A stretch of 64,000 nucleotides of DNA from Selaginella moellendorffii (Eukaryota > Streptophyta > Lycopodiopsida > Selaginellales > Selaginellaceae): assembly GCF_000143415.4 (NCBI RefSeq), contig NW_003314280.1, forward strand, positions 2,153,549 through 2,217,548, given 5' to 3'. Both the position numbers and the translations under genes were made by a program. The notes under the pieces are model-generated. The model ran no database searches and had not been told where the DNA came from. It was given only the letters and a program-made list of their open reading frames with translations. Positions 10,773 to 21,946 of the stretch are shown piece after piece (the stretch's first letter is position 1; every line of letters begins with the position of its first letter).

Positions 10773-13700
10773 CAAGTGTCAACCATATCCTACGGATGTC
10801 TCAAACCCAAGAGACCAATCCAGAGCAAACCACAAAGAACATATGGTATTGTGAAAAGCTAGAAGCCATCAAAGAGAATAACTAACTATCATGAAAGACT
10901 ATCAATCATCCCGTCAAGAAAGAGATGCATAATCATTGTCAAAGGAATCCACCATCCCGAAAAACGGCAAATCATTCGATATCAACAATAATCAAGCAAA
11001 TCCTTTTGACAAGGATAATCAACTATCCTAGATGATAGTCAATCATCACCAATGATTGCCAGATGCAAAAGCCAACTTCAGCATTGAAGCTAATGAGCCA
11101 AAAATGCCTTCCCCAACAACTTCTAACAAATGGAACAATGAGCATCAAACTCAAAAAACCAAAAGCGTGAAAAAGTCTATAGCTAATACTTGCCTAACAA
11201 TGATCACAAGTTTTGCATGAATTAACTTCAATACTAAAGAAGAAATCATGGTACAACCCACAATATCCTCTTCAACATATCCAAAAGCTAAACTTTATAA
11301 TGCAAATGCTAATGAAGAGCATATCTGCATCAATCCAAAAACTAAGCATAACAAAGTTATGCTCAACAAGTGATCACTAAACGATCCTCCATGAATCCAT
11401 CTATACCAAAACGTAACTCACTTCATAACAAGCACAAGAAGAACTATCAATGATTAATATATCCCAACTCAAATCCAATAAAGATTCACACATTCCAATA
11501 TCGATTACTAACTCTTCCACTTATAGAGTTAGCATAGTCCACGACTGAATCACTTTTCAAGGAAAAGCCAAAGCTCAACCTCTACTAAATAATCTCGTCT
11601 AAAACACAACTAACTCAAACTTGCCACTCAGTTCATTTGAACGTCAACATAGTTGTTAATTAGCAAATGTGCGAATGCTAATAATACAAAGCTACAACCA
11701 AATCATCAACACTATCTCTATTGAGACTAATGAAACTTAATATCAATCCTAAGAATAGACATTTCATCTCATTTGAATCTTAACATCAATAATATCAATG
11801 ACAAAGCATCATTAATGCTATCAACACCATAACAAAGTTAGAAGAAAGCAAGAGTGAATCACCACTCAAAGCTCTTCAACAACTAAACTAACCAAAGTAG
11901 AAGATACTATACTTAGTATCCGAGACCAATCCTTCAGCAAAACTCAGTTACAGATAACATATCATCAAGGAGTGATTCACCACATCCAACACTCAATAAA
12001 ATCCAACACTACGAATTAAACACAACCAAATGATATTGATAGAGGTAGAGTCAACATGCCAACATGGAAAACTCATGTAGTCTAATGACACAATCCTCCG
12101 CAACACCATCCGGCAAAGCAAGCCCATCATTGATGAATCTTCACTGAGTGAAGTAAGTGTTAATAGTCTTTGACAAAGTTTACAAGCAATCATTAGTCGC
12201 AAAGCAACTAACAATCACTCTTTCAACTTGCCTTTACAAGACCCAACACTAAACTCATGCCATCGAGTCACACACTTGTCCAACATGAACGTAATACCCC
12301 AGATATGAGATAAAGGTTCATGGACAAGCATAAACTAAATAACCACTCGAATCCAACTTAACCACGATAAGTTCACCAACACATTTAGGCAATAGCTTTG
12401 AGCATGTCTTAAAGGGGCTAGCTATGCATGACCAACACTTAGTCGAAACTAAAATGAAGACCATAAGATGGACTCATATTGGTACATAACCTCCTCATAA
12501 ACAAAGTTATAGTATGGGTACCAACATCTCAAACTCAAACAACTAAATTGGACATCACTATCCTTAACCAAGGCGTAGAGCCACCAAAACTAAGTCAAGA
12601 TCAATGAGAGCTCACTACTCTCATAGAGTTTTACGAAATGCAAGGTGCAACCTACCACTAAGCATAACGCTACAAAAAAAAGGCACAAGGGTCACCCTTC
12701 TTAGAAAAGCGCAATGGCCACTTTTCTACACTAATTCCAGACTCTATCCAACTCAATTGCTTTAGCCCCAAAAGTCAGCATCCCTTTCAGGCCGCATCAT
12801 ACAAACTACCTACTAAGATATAAGCCAACTAAAGTCAATTTCAACCCTTTCACTAGTTTGTATTGGCTTACAAAAATGGAATGATTTTCGAGCAAAATGA
12901 TGAATAGATCAGCCATTGGAAAAGTTTAAGAAAATTTGTGGAAAATTTCCATCCTAGAGAAAGAATGACTCTCAGTTTAGGAATACAAACTTTCAAGACT
13001 CAACCAACTTCCTTCTACCAACAACTTCACATAAGTTCACCTCAACACAAATTCTCATGACCTATAGTATGCTTAAGCATTGAACATCTTTGCCTATTTT
13101 TCTGACATCCAACACCGACATCTGCAAAATGCAAAATGAACATCCAAGGCTTGATCGCGAAGACCATATCTTCGGATATCCACATTGCACTAACACTTTT
13201 CTTCAACCACGTTCAAGATCCAATGTGAAGCCCAAACACTAACAAGAAAAATGACATAAAAAATCAAGCTCTAAGGAAAATTCTTCATCACTCGAATCAA
13301 CAATGCCACTTCCACTAACACAAGTGCTAGCGATGTCAATACCTCAAACTTCACATCTTCTCAATCCAACAATCTACTCCAAGTGTTAACGGATTCATCA
13401 ACAAGCTATAGCAAATGAATGTTACAACTCTTTTCTAACACCTTATGGGCAAACCCTCAAGAAAACAAGGTACCAACTTAAGCTTAGCATAATGGACCAC
13501 TATCGAGAATCCAATCAAAGCTACAACAATGCTATTACTTGCAAGTAGGCTAGCTTCTCCATCAACCACTTCAGGGTTGATTATTGTTTAACCAAGTAAC
13601 TTCGTAAACACATTGCTCATTATCACGTGGTTCACAAAGTATCACAATGTTTTGATCATCAATTGAGCAACACCACAAGCAATGCCTTTGTCATTACTTC

Positions 13701-14705
13701 AAAGGTTTATATGAGTATCAAGTGTCAACTCGACTCGACAAAATGTAACATAAATGCCACACTCCACCAATAAAGACTTACAACATCCAATACCACTAAC
13801 TTTTGTTCACAACACAGACAAACTCATGCCACTCTTTTTTTGACCAAACTCAAAACTAATCCAACACTAAGCTACTCAAGGAGCAATAGCAAGGTTCCTC
13901 GGAAAAGAATTGAGCATTGCAACCCAAGTCTTCCAATAGCAAGTTTAGACAAAATGATATAGCACTTCATTGTTATCCATCCCACAACTTACCATTTGTA
14001 AAACCATCATTTCCAATATGCACCAAGATAGGGACTCTTGATTGCATATCATGAACATGAGCAATGAGTCACACCTTGTTGCAAATCATCTCTCCAAAAG
14101 AGAAGATGATTTACGTGCATGATCCTTCGTCCCTATGAACTTTTTTTTCGGCCTCATCCTTGACTAAACCTCAAGCTTGCGTTTGCACTGCCTTCAGTCC
14201 AATCCAAGAAAAGTTTATGAGAGAGCATGGCAATGATTACTTGAATCAATAGACTCATCCTTATAGTTTTGATTGATTCACTTATAATCATGCCTAGGAA
14301 GGATCCACTAATGTTGTGCTAAACAGCTACGGACCAACCTATTTGCCACTCATAGCAAACCTAGGGAAAGTTTACTTTCACCCATGGTACATAGAACAAC
14401 TCATAGAACCACCGATAAGCTAACATTAATCCTGCCAACTCAAAGTGTAACCTCAAGTTGCTAATGTGCCTCACTCACGAGCCCAAGCGTAAACTCGTGT
14501 AAACAGAATAACTTAATCCTTCTTATGAGCCCAAGAGCAAGCTCACATTATCACGGTACAAAAAGGTAACAAAAACCATACCCAAGGGACGATTGCGAAG
14601 CCTTTGCACCCAAACGTGTACCCACTCGGATCATCATATTTATCTTTGTGTATGCAACGAGACTAGTTCCCCAATCTCATTGGATAGTACTTGCCGAGAC
14701 CCAAA
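10773..14705 (-). mobile_element. Right internal fragment of the outer element
   Basis: It resumes with CAAGTGTC exactly where the intact inner copy reads CTAAGCAAGTGTC (about 5714), and follows that copy to the end of its interior. About 14 bp including the primer-binding site are missing just before LTR 4. No gene was found. Confidence 0.7.
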
Positions 14706-15826
14706 TGTAACGCACGTGGTTTTGACCCTTTATCCTATGGTGATTTACCATAGGATAACACCACAAAGCGGAACCTAAACCCTCTTTGTGCCACGTGTCC
14801 AAAGGAACATGGTGCAAAACTCAAGGTTCAGAGCCTTGGGCCACTGAACAAAGGAACAGTGCCAAACTCCCAAACATGGAGCCAAGGAGTGATGGAACCG
14901 AACCATAGAGCAACTCCCGAGCATAAAGCCCACGGAGCATAGGGATAGGAGCCCGAAGCGACTTGGAACAATCCTAGAGTAACTAGTATCCTAATGCCAG
15001 GACCAGCATATAAAACGGAACCAAACGGAGTCTAGTGCTATTTCGGCATACCGATGGCCTAACGCAAGGACATGGGTACTCCACCAGCTAGCATGGTGTG
15101 GAACTTGGGCTTAGACCTAAGCCGGATGTAGAACAAGGACAGGCACACAAACGGGAGCTAAACTATGCCTCAGGTTGGTCGGCCATGCCCGACCTACCCA
15201 CTATCCCTACTATACATTTGGAACCCCCCACAACCCCCCCCCCCCTTTGAGGAACACACGCTTTGGGCTTTCACCCCAAGCCTCCCTTAGTATCAAGAGT
15301 TAGAGTTAGTCTTTGGGACAAACTTGAAACTTACTAAATATGGAATGGCATTAGATTGCGAATTTGGACATAGGATGAACACCATTGTGTTCAGGACAAC
15401 CTTTACATTCCGTAAACATGCCAAATGAGCAAATCTAGACACTTTCCATAAATAGCATTTAGGACCGAAATGAGACTAACACAAAGGGCATGATAACAAA
15501 GGTGTTTGGCAGACACGGTAAGCTATCATGTAGCGATATTGAGGAACCAATCTCAATACGTGAGGGTTCTTGTCAAGCTAGTGCAAGACAGAGCAAAAAA
15601 GAACTAAGAGCCAAGCCGAGTATGCTCAGCTAGAAACACATAGTTCCTACCTTATGTCCGTCTGACTAAGGACAGATGCTAAACCCAATAAATTAACACT
15701 TGAACAAGAGGGGCTGATAAAGCAAACCAGCAATACCAACCTTCTGCCATCGTGGCAGTAAGGTAAGAGTGTCTGTAAAGACTAGCCGACAGGTAACTTT
15801 CGATACTCGAAGTCACATTCACGATA
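14706..15826 (-). repeat. LTR 4 (outer element)
   Basis: It begins TGTAACGCACG and ends TTCACGATA, followed by the target duplication GTCCT at 15827-15831. It is homologous to LTRs 1-3 over its full length. Confidence 0.75.
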
Positions 15827-15831
15827 GTCCT

Positions 15832-16111
15832 CTTGTGTCCCTTTTCTTGAGACTCACTTATCACTCACTTTGTGCTTGTTCCTCGAGCACTTCATTGGGA
15901 GTTCCACTCCCGCTCTCGACCTTTCAAGTTGAAACTTTCAGTCTTAACATGTTACGCTCATTTAGCTTTCGCTTCGGCCACTACCATGTGGTGCCCTTTC
16001 GACTCCACTTTGGGGTTTAGGGATTTGTGTCTCACAGAGTTTAGGTTTCATTTCGTGGTTATCTTATGATAAATCACTATAGGATAAAGAGTGAAAACCA
16101 CGTGTGCTACA
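15832..16111 (+). repeat. Right part of the host LTR-like sequence with a terminal hairpin block
   Basis: The last 60 bp end in CCACGTGTGCTACA at 16111. On the opposite strand they match the first 60 bp of LTRs 1-4, including the hairpin block. This is the 3-prime end of a related LTR in opposite orientation. No primer-binding site follows, so it is a 3-prime or solo LTR end. Confidence 0.5.
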
Positions 16112-16697
16112 ACTTTGAATGAGATAGATTCATGAATTCCCCATGTTAATCAAAATCATTAATATTGTGACATGTGTATATTTTTCTTTTAGTGGGTGAG
16201 TGGAAATTTTGTACGGTGAGAACTTTCTCTATTTTATCCATTCTTACTTCTGAGAAATCTTAGACACAGACAAAGCTACCTATTATCTATATTTGTGTAT
16301 TTCCATCATTATTTATTAACCATGCTCTATTTTCTTTCTTATTCACACCATTGCAATATTTGAACATCAATTCCTTAAGTGTCTAGAGTCCATTTCTAAT
16401 GCCAATTTTATCTTCTTTTAGATGAATCTTATTTATCATATTTGAAAGATGTAATAATTACTGAGATTGATTTAAATAAATCTTACTTTAAAAGTAAAAA
16501 TTTTAGGGAAAAAATATGAACCTTCAACCTAAAATCAAATTTGAATCATCCAAATTAGTCAAAAATAAAATCATTAATAATAATGCGTTTTGACTAAACT
16601 ATTAGTGAGTAAATCAATACCAATATATAAATAAATATAAAGCTCAACCACTTAAAATAAAATAAACAAAAATTAATATATAATATTAACTATTTTC
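16112..16697. other. AT-rich intergenic DNA, nothing recognised
   Basis: The sequence is AT-rich with many stop codons in all frames. No exon, repeat family or RNA gene is supported. Confidence 0.6.
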
Positions 16698-17585
16698 TTA
16701 TAAACTACATAAATTATGATTATTTGTATTAGAGTTCCATAAAGCAATATTTGGAAATTTTGCTCTATAGATAACTAAATTACAGTCATTTTGAACCGTG
16801 AAATATGCTGGTAAAAACAAATTATTTTTATCACTCAAATAATTATTAGAATTCCATAATACCTCATTTTTATATCCTAAAACTAGATTTCCATTATTAA
16901 GAAGCTTTAAATAACAATTAAATACTTTTATAAAGGAAAATGACATATCCCAAATTTTATTTTCTTTTGAATATAAAATAAGATCACAATTGATATTTAA
17001 AATCAGTATATTCTTTCCATTTGGAGAAACTAAAAAACTATCACTATGAAGTGCAGTGTTAAAATATAGAATACTAATTTTGATATTGCAATAAAATGAG
17101 TTGTCATTAGTGAGACTTTTGTTATTTGAATATTTTAATAAAGATGTAGAATCATCTTCTTTTAATTTATATTTAAATAAATATGTATTAGTTTCTTTTT
17201 CAAAAGAATCTGAAGAATAAAAATTTATTGTGTCTATAACTGGATATAATACATTCATAAAACCTTGAAATAATGTATGACCATTAATAGTTGAAGTTGA
17301 GCTTTCAATTGAACATTTATTTTTTCGCTTTATAAATACAGAAACAATTCCTTCAGAAGTGTTAACTTCAATATCATCTCCATAAGTAGTTGTATATAAA
17401 GAATTTTTACTTTGGTCAATTTTCCATAATAATTCATAAAATGCTCCAATAATTTTAGCCATATCTTGTGGATTAAAAACACTTACTCTTCCAATTTATG
17501 GTGAGTATTTTGGAGCAATAATTACATTAAAGGATATAAGAACTAAAATTGAAATGACATAAATTTTGTAATTAATTTTTTTCAT
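16698..17585 (-). pseudogene. Secreted bulb-type (GNA-like) lectin protein, one in-frame stop
   Basis: The open part from the ATG at 17462 gives 254 residues. Its last 120 residues contain three B-lectin repeats. The third has a full QxDxNxVxY mannose-site motif (QNDCNLVIY), while the first two are partly degraded. In the same frame upstream, an ATG at 17585 starts a clear signal peptide (MKKINYKIYV, then a hydrophobic stretch ending NVIIAP). It is separated from the rest by a single TAA at 17496-17498. The gene was therefore probably a secreted lectin of about 295 residues and is now broken at codon 30, or is translated only from the inner ATG without a signal peptide. The residues between signal and lectin match nothing I recognise. 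Codon use is extremely AT-rich (AAT, ATT, AAA), unlike the GC-rich genes nearby. Transfer from an AT-rich source is possible but unproven. Confidence 0.6.
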
Positions 17586-17859
17586 AATAATTTAATATCT
17601 TAAAATTAAATTATAAATATTCATTTATATAAAAAATATTACTATTTATACTTAGGAAACTTATTAATTTCAAACATTCTACTATTCATAACTTTTATTA
17701 GTTCTATCACCAAAAAACTAATATTTTTTAGTCATTGAACACATGTCAAGTTTTTTAAAGTTTTATTTTTATTAAAAAATCCAAGGTTTTGATACTTATT
17801 TAGAGGTATAATACATTTTTATTAGTCAAACACAAGCATGTTTAACAACATAAAGCACT

Positions 17860-17909
<50 letters not shown>

Positions 17910-18394
17910 TATATATATATATAGACCTTCTAAATTTAATTTAATTTAATAATTATCATTAAATATAATTTATTAATAAAATTTGTTGCACAACAACACT
18001 TGGTTTGCTTAACAGTAATGAACAGTAATGTTATTCCTATTTTTAATCTAATTGATCAAATTTAATTTTAAGTATGAACATGTTTATAATTTATAAACAT
18101 AAATTTATTCTTAATGCATATTGACCAATTAGATGGTAGAATAAACTAAAATATACTGAAAAGTGTTTAGGAAAGTTTATAAATTATAAACATGTTTATA
18201 AATTAAAAATAATAGATTAGTCTTAATAACTTATATAATAAAATATCCCAAACATTACTTAAGCAAACCAAATAGTTAAGACACTAAATTCTTTTGTGCA
18301 ATGGTTTTTCATTTAGTACTAATAATAATTTTAGAAGGTATACAATGAATTTTACAAAAGTAAAAAACCTTCAGAAACTAGTTCTAAAACCCTA
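17586..18394. other. AT-rich spacer, no gene seen
   Basis: The sequence is about 80% A+T and includes a long AT/AC dinucleotide tract. It forms the upstream region of the PPR gene at 18395. No conserved promoter element could be fixed by eye. Confidence 0.6.
17861..17924. repeat. (AT)n/(AC)n microsatellite
   Basis: An uninterrupted AT dinucleotide run is followed by ACACAC and a further AT run, about 64 bp in total. Confidence 0.95.
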
Positions 18395-20035
18395 ATGGAT
18401 AATTTACCAGATAGATATCTTCAGTGGATGGCCAAGAACATGAAAAAATCCACCTCAGGGAACTTTGCCAACAACATTCTTGCAAAACGGACTGAGCAAC
18501 CATCAATTCCATTGGAAGCTGATGCTCTTCGCAGCAGACTTGTAAATCAGCTCTGCCACTGCGCTGCAACAAAGGATCTGGTTGAGGGAAAACGTCTCCA
18601 TTCGTTGATTCTCACCTCGTTCGAGCTCCAGCATGATCGTTTCCTGCTTAACACACTGCTCCAAATGTATGGCAAATGTGGTGATATTGCAGCCGCGTGC
18701 CGTGTCTTCGATCAGATCAAGGATCCCAATGTATTCTCCTCTGCAATCTTGATCGCTGCATTTGCCAATAACGGGCATCTTGAGGGCGCACTCCCTGTCT
18801 TTGAAAGAATGCGTGAGTGTGATATAGTTTCCTTCAACACAATTCTCCAAGCTCTTGCGCAGCACTCCAAGCTCGATCAAGCAAAAGTTCTGTTTGACTC
18901 TATGCCCGAGCACAACACTGTCTCCGGCAACACTATTCTATCTGCATATGCCCAAAGTGGGCATTATTCTTATGCAGAGGCAGTGTTCGAATCCATGCCT
19001 CGTGTGGATACCATCACATGTACCGCCATGGCGTCGGCGTATTCCGCCTCCGGGAAACTCGAGCAGGCAAAGGCACTGCTGAATCTTATCCCTGAAAAAG
19101 ACTGCGTTGCATGGAACGTGACCCTAACTGCATATGCCGCTGAGGGGAATCTGGAGAGATGTAAGCAAATCTTTCTGGATATGCCCGAAAAGGACGTAGT
19201 ATCATGGACAGCGCTGCTCCAGGCTTATTCCTTGGCCGGTGACGTAGAAGCAGCAGCATGGGCGTTTGATTCCATGCCCGAGCACGATAGCATCGCTTCA
19301 TCGAATATGCTTCATGCATTTGCCAGCTCCGGGCATCTGGCAGACGCGAGGGCAGTGTACGACCGTGCGCCAGGGCCAAGCACCGCCGCCGGCAACGCCA
19401 TGGTGGCGGCATATGGTATGCACGGTGACGTGCACGCTGCCCTGGCCACCTTCTATGCGATGCCGTACGCAAACGTTACGTCGTGGAACGCTGTCTTGCA
19501 CGCACTTGCCTACGGTACGGGCGTGCATGAGGCGGGGAGATTCTTCGTACGGATCCCTGTGTGGGATGTGGTCTCGTGGAACACGATGATCGTGAGCTAT
19601 GCCCACTCGGGCAATGGGAAGAACGCGATCGATCTCTTCCGGAAGATGGGGCTTCTCGGGATCCATCCAAACGAGATCACCCTGCTGGGCGTGCTTCTCG
19701 CGTGTAGCCACATTGGGAGATTGCGGGAGGGCTGGAGGATCTTGGCGGCGATGGAGGACGATTTCGGCGTGAATCGCAGCGTCGATCACTACTGTGCGAT
19801 GGCCGACGCCGCGGGGAGAATTGGGCAGATCGGAATCGCCGAGCGGCTCATCCAGGAGATGCCGTTCGATGCCGACAATGCCGCCTGGGGCTGCCTGCTG
19901 GGGTCGTGCTTGATCCACAGCGATCTGGAGCGAGGCGCTGCCGCGGCGAAGCGGCTGCTGGAGCTGGATCCTGGGAGTGCCGCTGGGCACGTCCGATTAA
20001 GCAACGTCTTTGCTCCTCGGAGCCAAAAATTCTAG
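18395..20035 (+). CDS. PLS-type pentatricopeptide repeat (PPR) protein ending at the E motif
   Basis: Intronless, 546 residues. From about residue 50 there are tandem PPR motifs with the usual signatures: LLNTLLQMYGKCG, repeats of VVSWNTMI and VTSWNAVL type, and YAHSGNGKNAIDLFRKM. Near the end come the conserved DHYCAMADAAGR, LIQEMPF and AWGCLLGSC blocks. The E motif begins (LELDPGSAAGHVRLSNVFA), but the protein stops a few residues later, so the E+ and DYW domains found in full-length relatives are absent. PLS PPR proteins bind organellar RNA and guide C-to-U editing or processing. Without DYW this one would need a partner enzyme. The N-terminus is compatible with organelle import but not decisive. 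Its stop lies only 3 bp from the stop of the opposing PPR gene. Confidence 0.9.
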   Translation: MDNLPDRYLQWMAKNMKKSTSGNFANNILAKRTEQPSIPLEADALRSRLVNQLCHCAATKDLVEGKRLHSLILTSFELQHDRFLLNTLLQMYGKCGDIAAACRVFDQIKDPNVFSSAILIAAFANNGHLEGALPVFERMRECDIVSFNTILQALAQHSKLDQAKVLFDSMPEHNTVSGNTILSAYAQSGHYSYAEAVFESMPRVDTITCTAMASAYSASGKLEQAKALLNLIPEKDCVAWNVTLTAYAAEGNLERCKQIFLDMPEKDVVSWTALLQAYSLAGDVEAAAWAFDSMPEHDSIASSNMLHAFASSGHLADARAVYDRAPGPSTAAGNAMVAAYGMHGDVHAALATFYAMPYANVTSWNAVLHALAYGTGVHEAGRFFVRIPVWDVVSWNTMIVSYAHSGNGKNAIDLFRKMGLLGIHPNEITLLGVLLACSHIGRLREGWRILAAMEDDFGVNRSVDHYCAMADAAGRIGQIGIAERLIQEMPFDADNAAWGCLLGSCLIHSDLERGAAAAKRLLELDPGSAAGHVRLSNVFAPRSQKF

Positions 20036-20038
20036 GGT

Positions 20039-21598
20039 TCATGAGGGGTATCGTGAAGAATCTAAAAGAATGTAGCTCCCGACCGCGCCGGGATCCAGCT
20101 CAAGCACGCGCTCGGCCGCGCGCTCGGCTCGATCGAAATCACCATGAACTCTACACGCCGCGAGCAGCGTGTTCCAGGCCAGAAAATCTGGCTCGAACGG
20201 CATCACATCGATCACCTCCTCGGCCTCGCGAAGCCTCCCAGTCCGTCCCAGGAGGTCGATCGCGCACACGTAGTGCGCGATCGCCGGGGCCAGCGAGTAG
20301 TCCTGCTCGATCCCGGCGAGGCACTGCCACCCATCCTCGATCATCCCGGCGTGGTTGCAAGCGTAGAGCATCCCAACAATGCTCACTCCATCCGGCGCCA
20401 CGCCCTCGAGCACCATCGCGCGAAAGATATCCACCGCCTTCCTGCCAAATCCATTATGCGCGTAGGCCGTCGCCATGGCCGTCCAGGAGACGATCGTCCT
20501 CGACCAGGAGCTCATCCCCTCGAAAACCTCGCGCGCGCTCTCGATCTCTCCACACCGCCCATAGAGATTCACTACCGCGTTCTTGACGATCACGTTGCTC
20601 CACACAGCGGGGCGGAGGAGGAGATCGCCGTGGAGCGCTCGGCCCTGGGCGATGGCGGTGGTGGCAGCGCACGCGTCCAGGAAGCTCACGAATGTCATCT
20701 CGTTGGCCTCCACGCCCTCGAGATCCATCGCCGTGAACGCAGCCATCGCCTTCTTGCTCTCTCCGTTCTGGCAATGCCCGGTAACCATCGTCGTCCATGC
20801 CACCACGTCGCGCTCGGGCATCCTATCAAACAGCTCCTTTGCTTTAAGCATTTGCCCATTCTGGGCATTTGCTGCGATCATCACGTTCCAAGACACCAAG
20901 TTCCTTTCCGGCATTCTCTCAAACAGATCACTCGCCTGATCAAGCAAGCCATTCTGTGCGTAGCACGAGACAATTGACGTCCACACGACCGTGTTTTTCG
21001 ATTCTATCCTTTCGAAGAGATCTCTACTGCTGGAAACATCGCCAGTGCGGGTAAATGCTGCGATCATCACGACCCAAGACGTCGCGCTTGTGGATCCGAG
21101 CTCCTCCATCCGCGCAAATAACTCCCTGGCCTCGCCGAGCCTCGATGGATTCTCTGCCAAGGCTGCCAGCATCGTGTTCCACGAGACCACATCCTTCTCG
21201 GGCATCGCCGCGAAGAGTGCCCTGGCCAAGTCCAAGTGCCCGTTTTGCGAGAGCGCGGCGAGCGTGATGTTCCAGGAGAAGACATTCGGCCTGTCCAAGG
21301 CGCGGAACACCGCCAGAGCTTGATCGATCTCTCCACACCTGCCAAACATCTCGATCGCGAGATTGCTGAGGTAGAGGCTCCGGCGGAGGTGCTCGCTGGC
21401 GAGAATCCGGGCGTGGGCTCTCCACCCACGCGCCAAATCCCTCGAATTCCCGCATTTTCTGAGGAGAGCCGCGAAGAACTCCCGATTCTCCTCGCCCCGC
21501 GGCCTTGTACCGACGCTGTTCTTCCAGGAAAACTCGCGATCCTTTACCCTCGCGGCAACATCGACTGGGCGAAACGAGCAGCAGGATCCCACTGCCAT
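20039..21598 (-). CDS. PLS-type PPR protein, convergent with the preceding gene
   Basis: Intronless, 519 residues. Tandem PPR motifs run from about residue 40 (LLRKCGNSRDL, LYLSNLAIEMFGRCG, many VVSWNTML/VFSWNITL signatures) to the terminal blocks HYVCAIDLLGRTGRL, VIDVMPFEPDFLAWNTLL and RVLELDPGAVGSYILL. It then ends after DSSRYPS, within the E1 motif, with no E+ or DYW domain. A role in organellar RNA processing or editing is expected from the family. The start at 21598 lies 37 bp after the stop of the small gene upstream on the same strand, so its 5-prime UTR must overlap that gene or the two share a transcript. The ORFs on the opposite strand are shadows of this GC-rich gene. Confidence 0.9.
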   Translation of the reverse strand: MAVGSCCSFRPVDVAARVKDREFSWKNSVGTRPRGEENREFFAALLRKCGNSRDLARGWRAHARILASEHLRRSLYLSNLAIEMFGRCGEIDQALAVFRALDRPNVFSWNITLAALSQNGHLDLARALFAAMPEKDVVSWNTMLAALAENPSRLGEARELFARMEELGSTSATSWVVMIAAFTRTGDVSSSRDLFERIESKNTVVWTSIVSCYAQNGLLDQASDLFERMPERNLVSWNVMIAANAQNGQMLKAKELFDRMPERDVVAWTTMVTGHCQNGESKKAMAAFTAMDLEGVEANEMTFVSFLDACAATTAIAQGRALHGDLLLRPAVWSNVIVKNAVVNLYGRCGEIESAREVFEGMSSWSRTIVSWTAMATAYAHNGFGRKAVDIFRAMVLEGVAPDGVSIVGMLYACNHAGMIEDGWQCLAGIEQDYSLAPAIAHYVCAIDLLGRTGRLREAEEVIDVMPFEPDFLAWNTLLAACRVHGDFDRAERAAERVLELDPGAVGSYILLDSSRYPS

Positions 21599-21634
21599 GT
21601 CAACATTTCTTACAAGAACTCGAGGCTCACAGCT

Positions 21635-21946
21635 CTAGAAAATCCTGGGAAGGGACTCGACTGGCCTGTTCTTGTTGATCCGGAGAAGCTCCGCCTTCTT
21701 CTTCTCCAGAGCGGCCTCCGTGCGATACTCCCACGCCACGAGCTCGTTTATCGCGTAGGCGCCGATCCCCATGAACAGGACGTGCTCCCATGGATCTGCG
21801 AGCACGAGAGAAAACCATCACCGCCTAGAATCGATCGCTGTTGGCTAGGGCTTACGGCGCATCAGTGGAAGCTTTCGCATGCCGTTGCAGTAGAGCTGAA
21901 TCGCCAGGCCCAGCACGGCGCCCGCTACCGTCGGCGTCGACACCAT
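21635..21946 (-). CDS. Small conserved plant membrane protein (two exons), possibly mitochondrial
   Basis: The two exons are 21856-21946 and 21635-21795, separated by a 60-nt GT-AG intron. They join in frame to give 83 residues. The N-terminal part (TVAGAVLGLAIQLYCNGMRK) is a single predicted membrane helix, followed by LPLMRHPWEHVLFMGIGAYA with a second hydrophobic patch, then a charged helix (TEAALEKKKAELLRINK). The RKLPLMRHPWEH block looks like a conserved small plant protein associated with mitochondrial complex I preparations. That assignment is from memory and uncertain. It was missed as one ORF because of the intron. Its stop is 36 bp before the start of the PPR gene on the same strand. 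Confidence 0.65.

Larger units (their letters stand above)
1529..15826 (-). mobile_element. Outer LTR retroelement (LARD-like), split by a younger copy
   Basis: The element consists of LTR 1529-2645, internal part 2646-3679, an inserted second element 3680-10767, internal part 10773-14705 and LTR 14706-15826. The flanking 5-bp target duplication is GTCCT at 1524-1528 and 15827-15831. Homology between 1529-3679 and 3680-5718, and between 10773-14705 and about 5714-9669, is visible throughout. Orientation is minus, judged from the polypurine tract and primer-binding-site positions in the inner copy. No gag, protease, reverse transcriptase or integrase coding region is seen, so it is called non-autonomous. 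Several indels separate its two LTRs, consistent with it being older than the copy inside it. Confidence 0.75.

Noticed and set aside
19298-19990. Minus-strand ORF opposite the first PPR gene
   Set aside because: Antisense shadow: the PPR frame has clear repeat motifs, whereas this one is His/Arg/Pro-rich and repeats with the PPR period.
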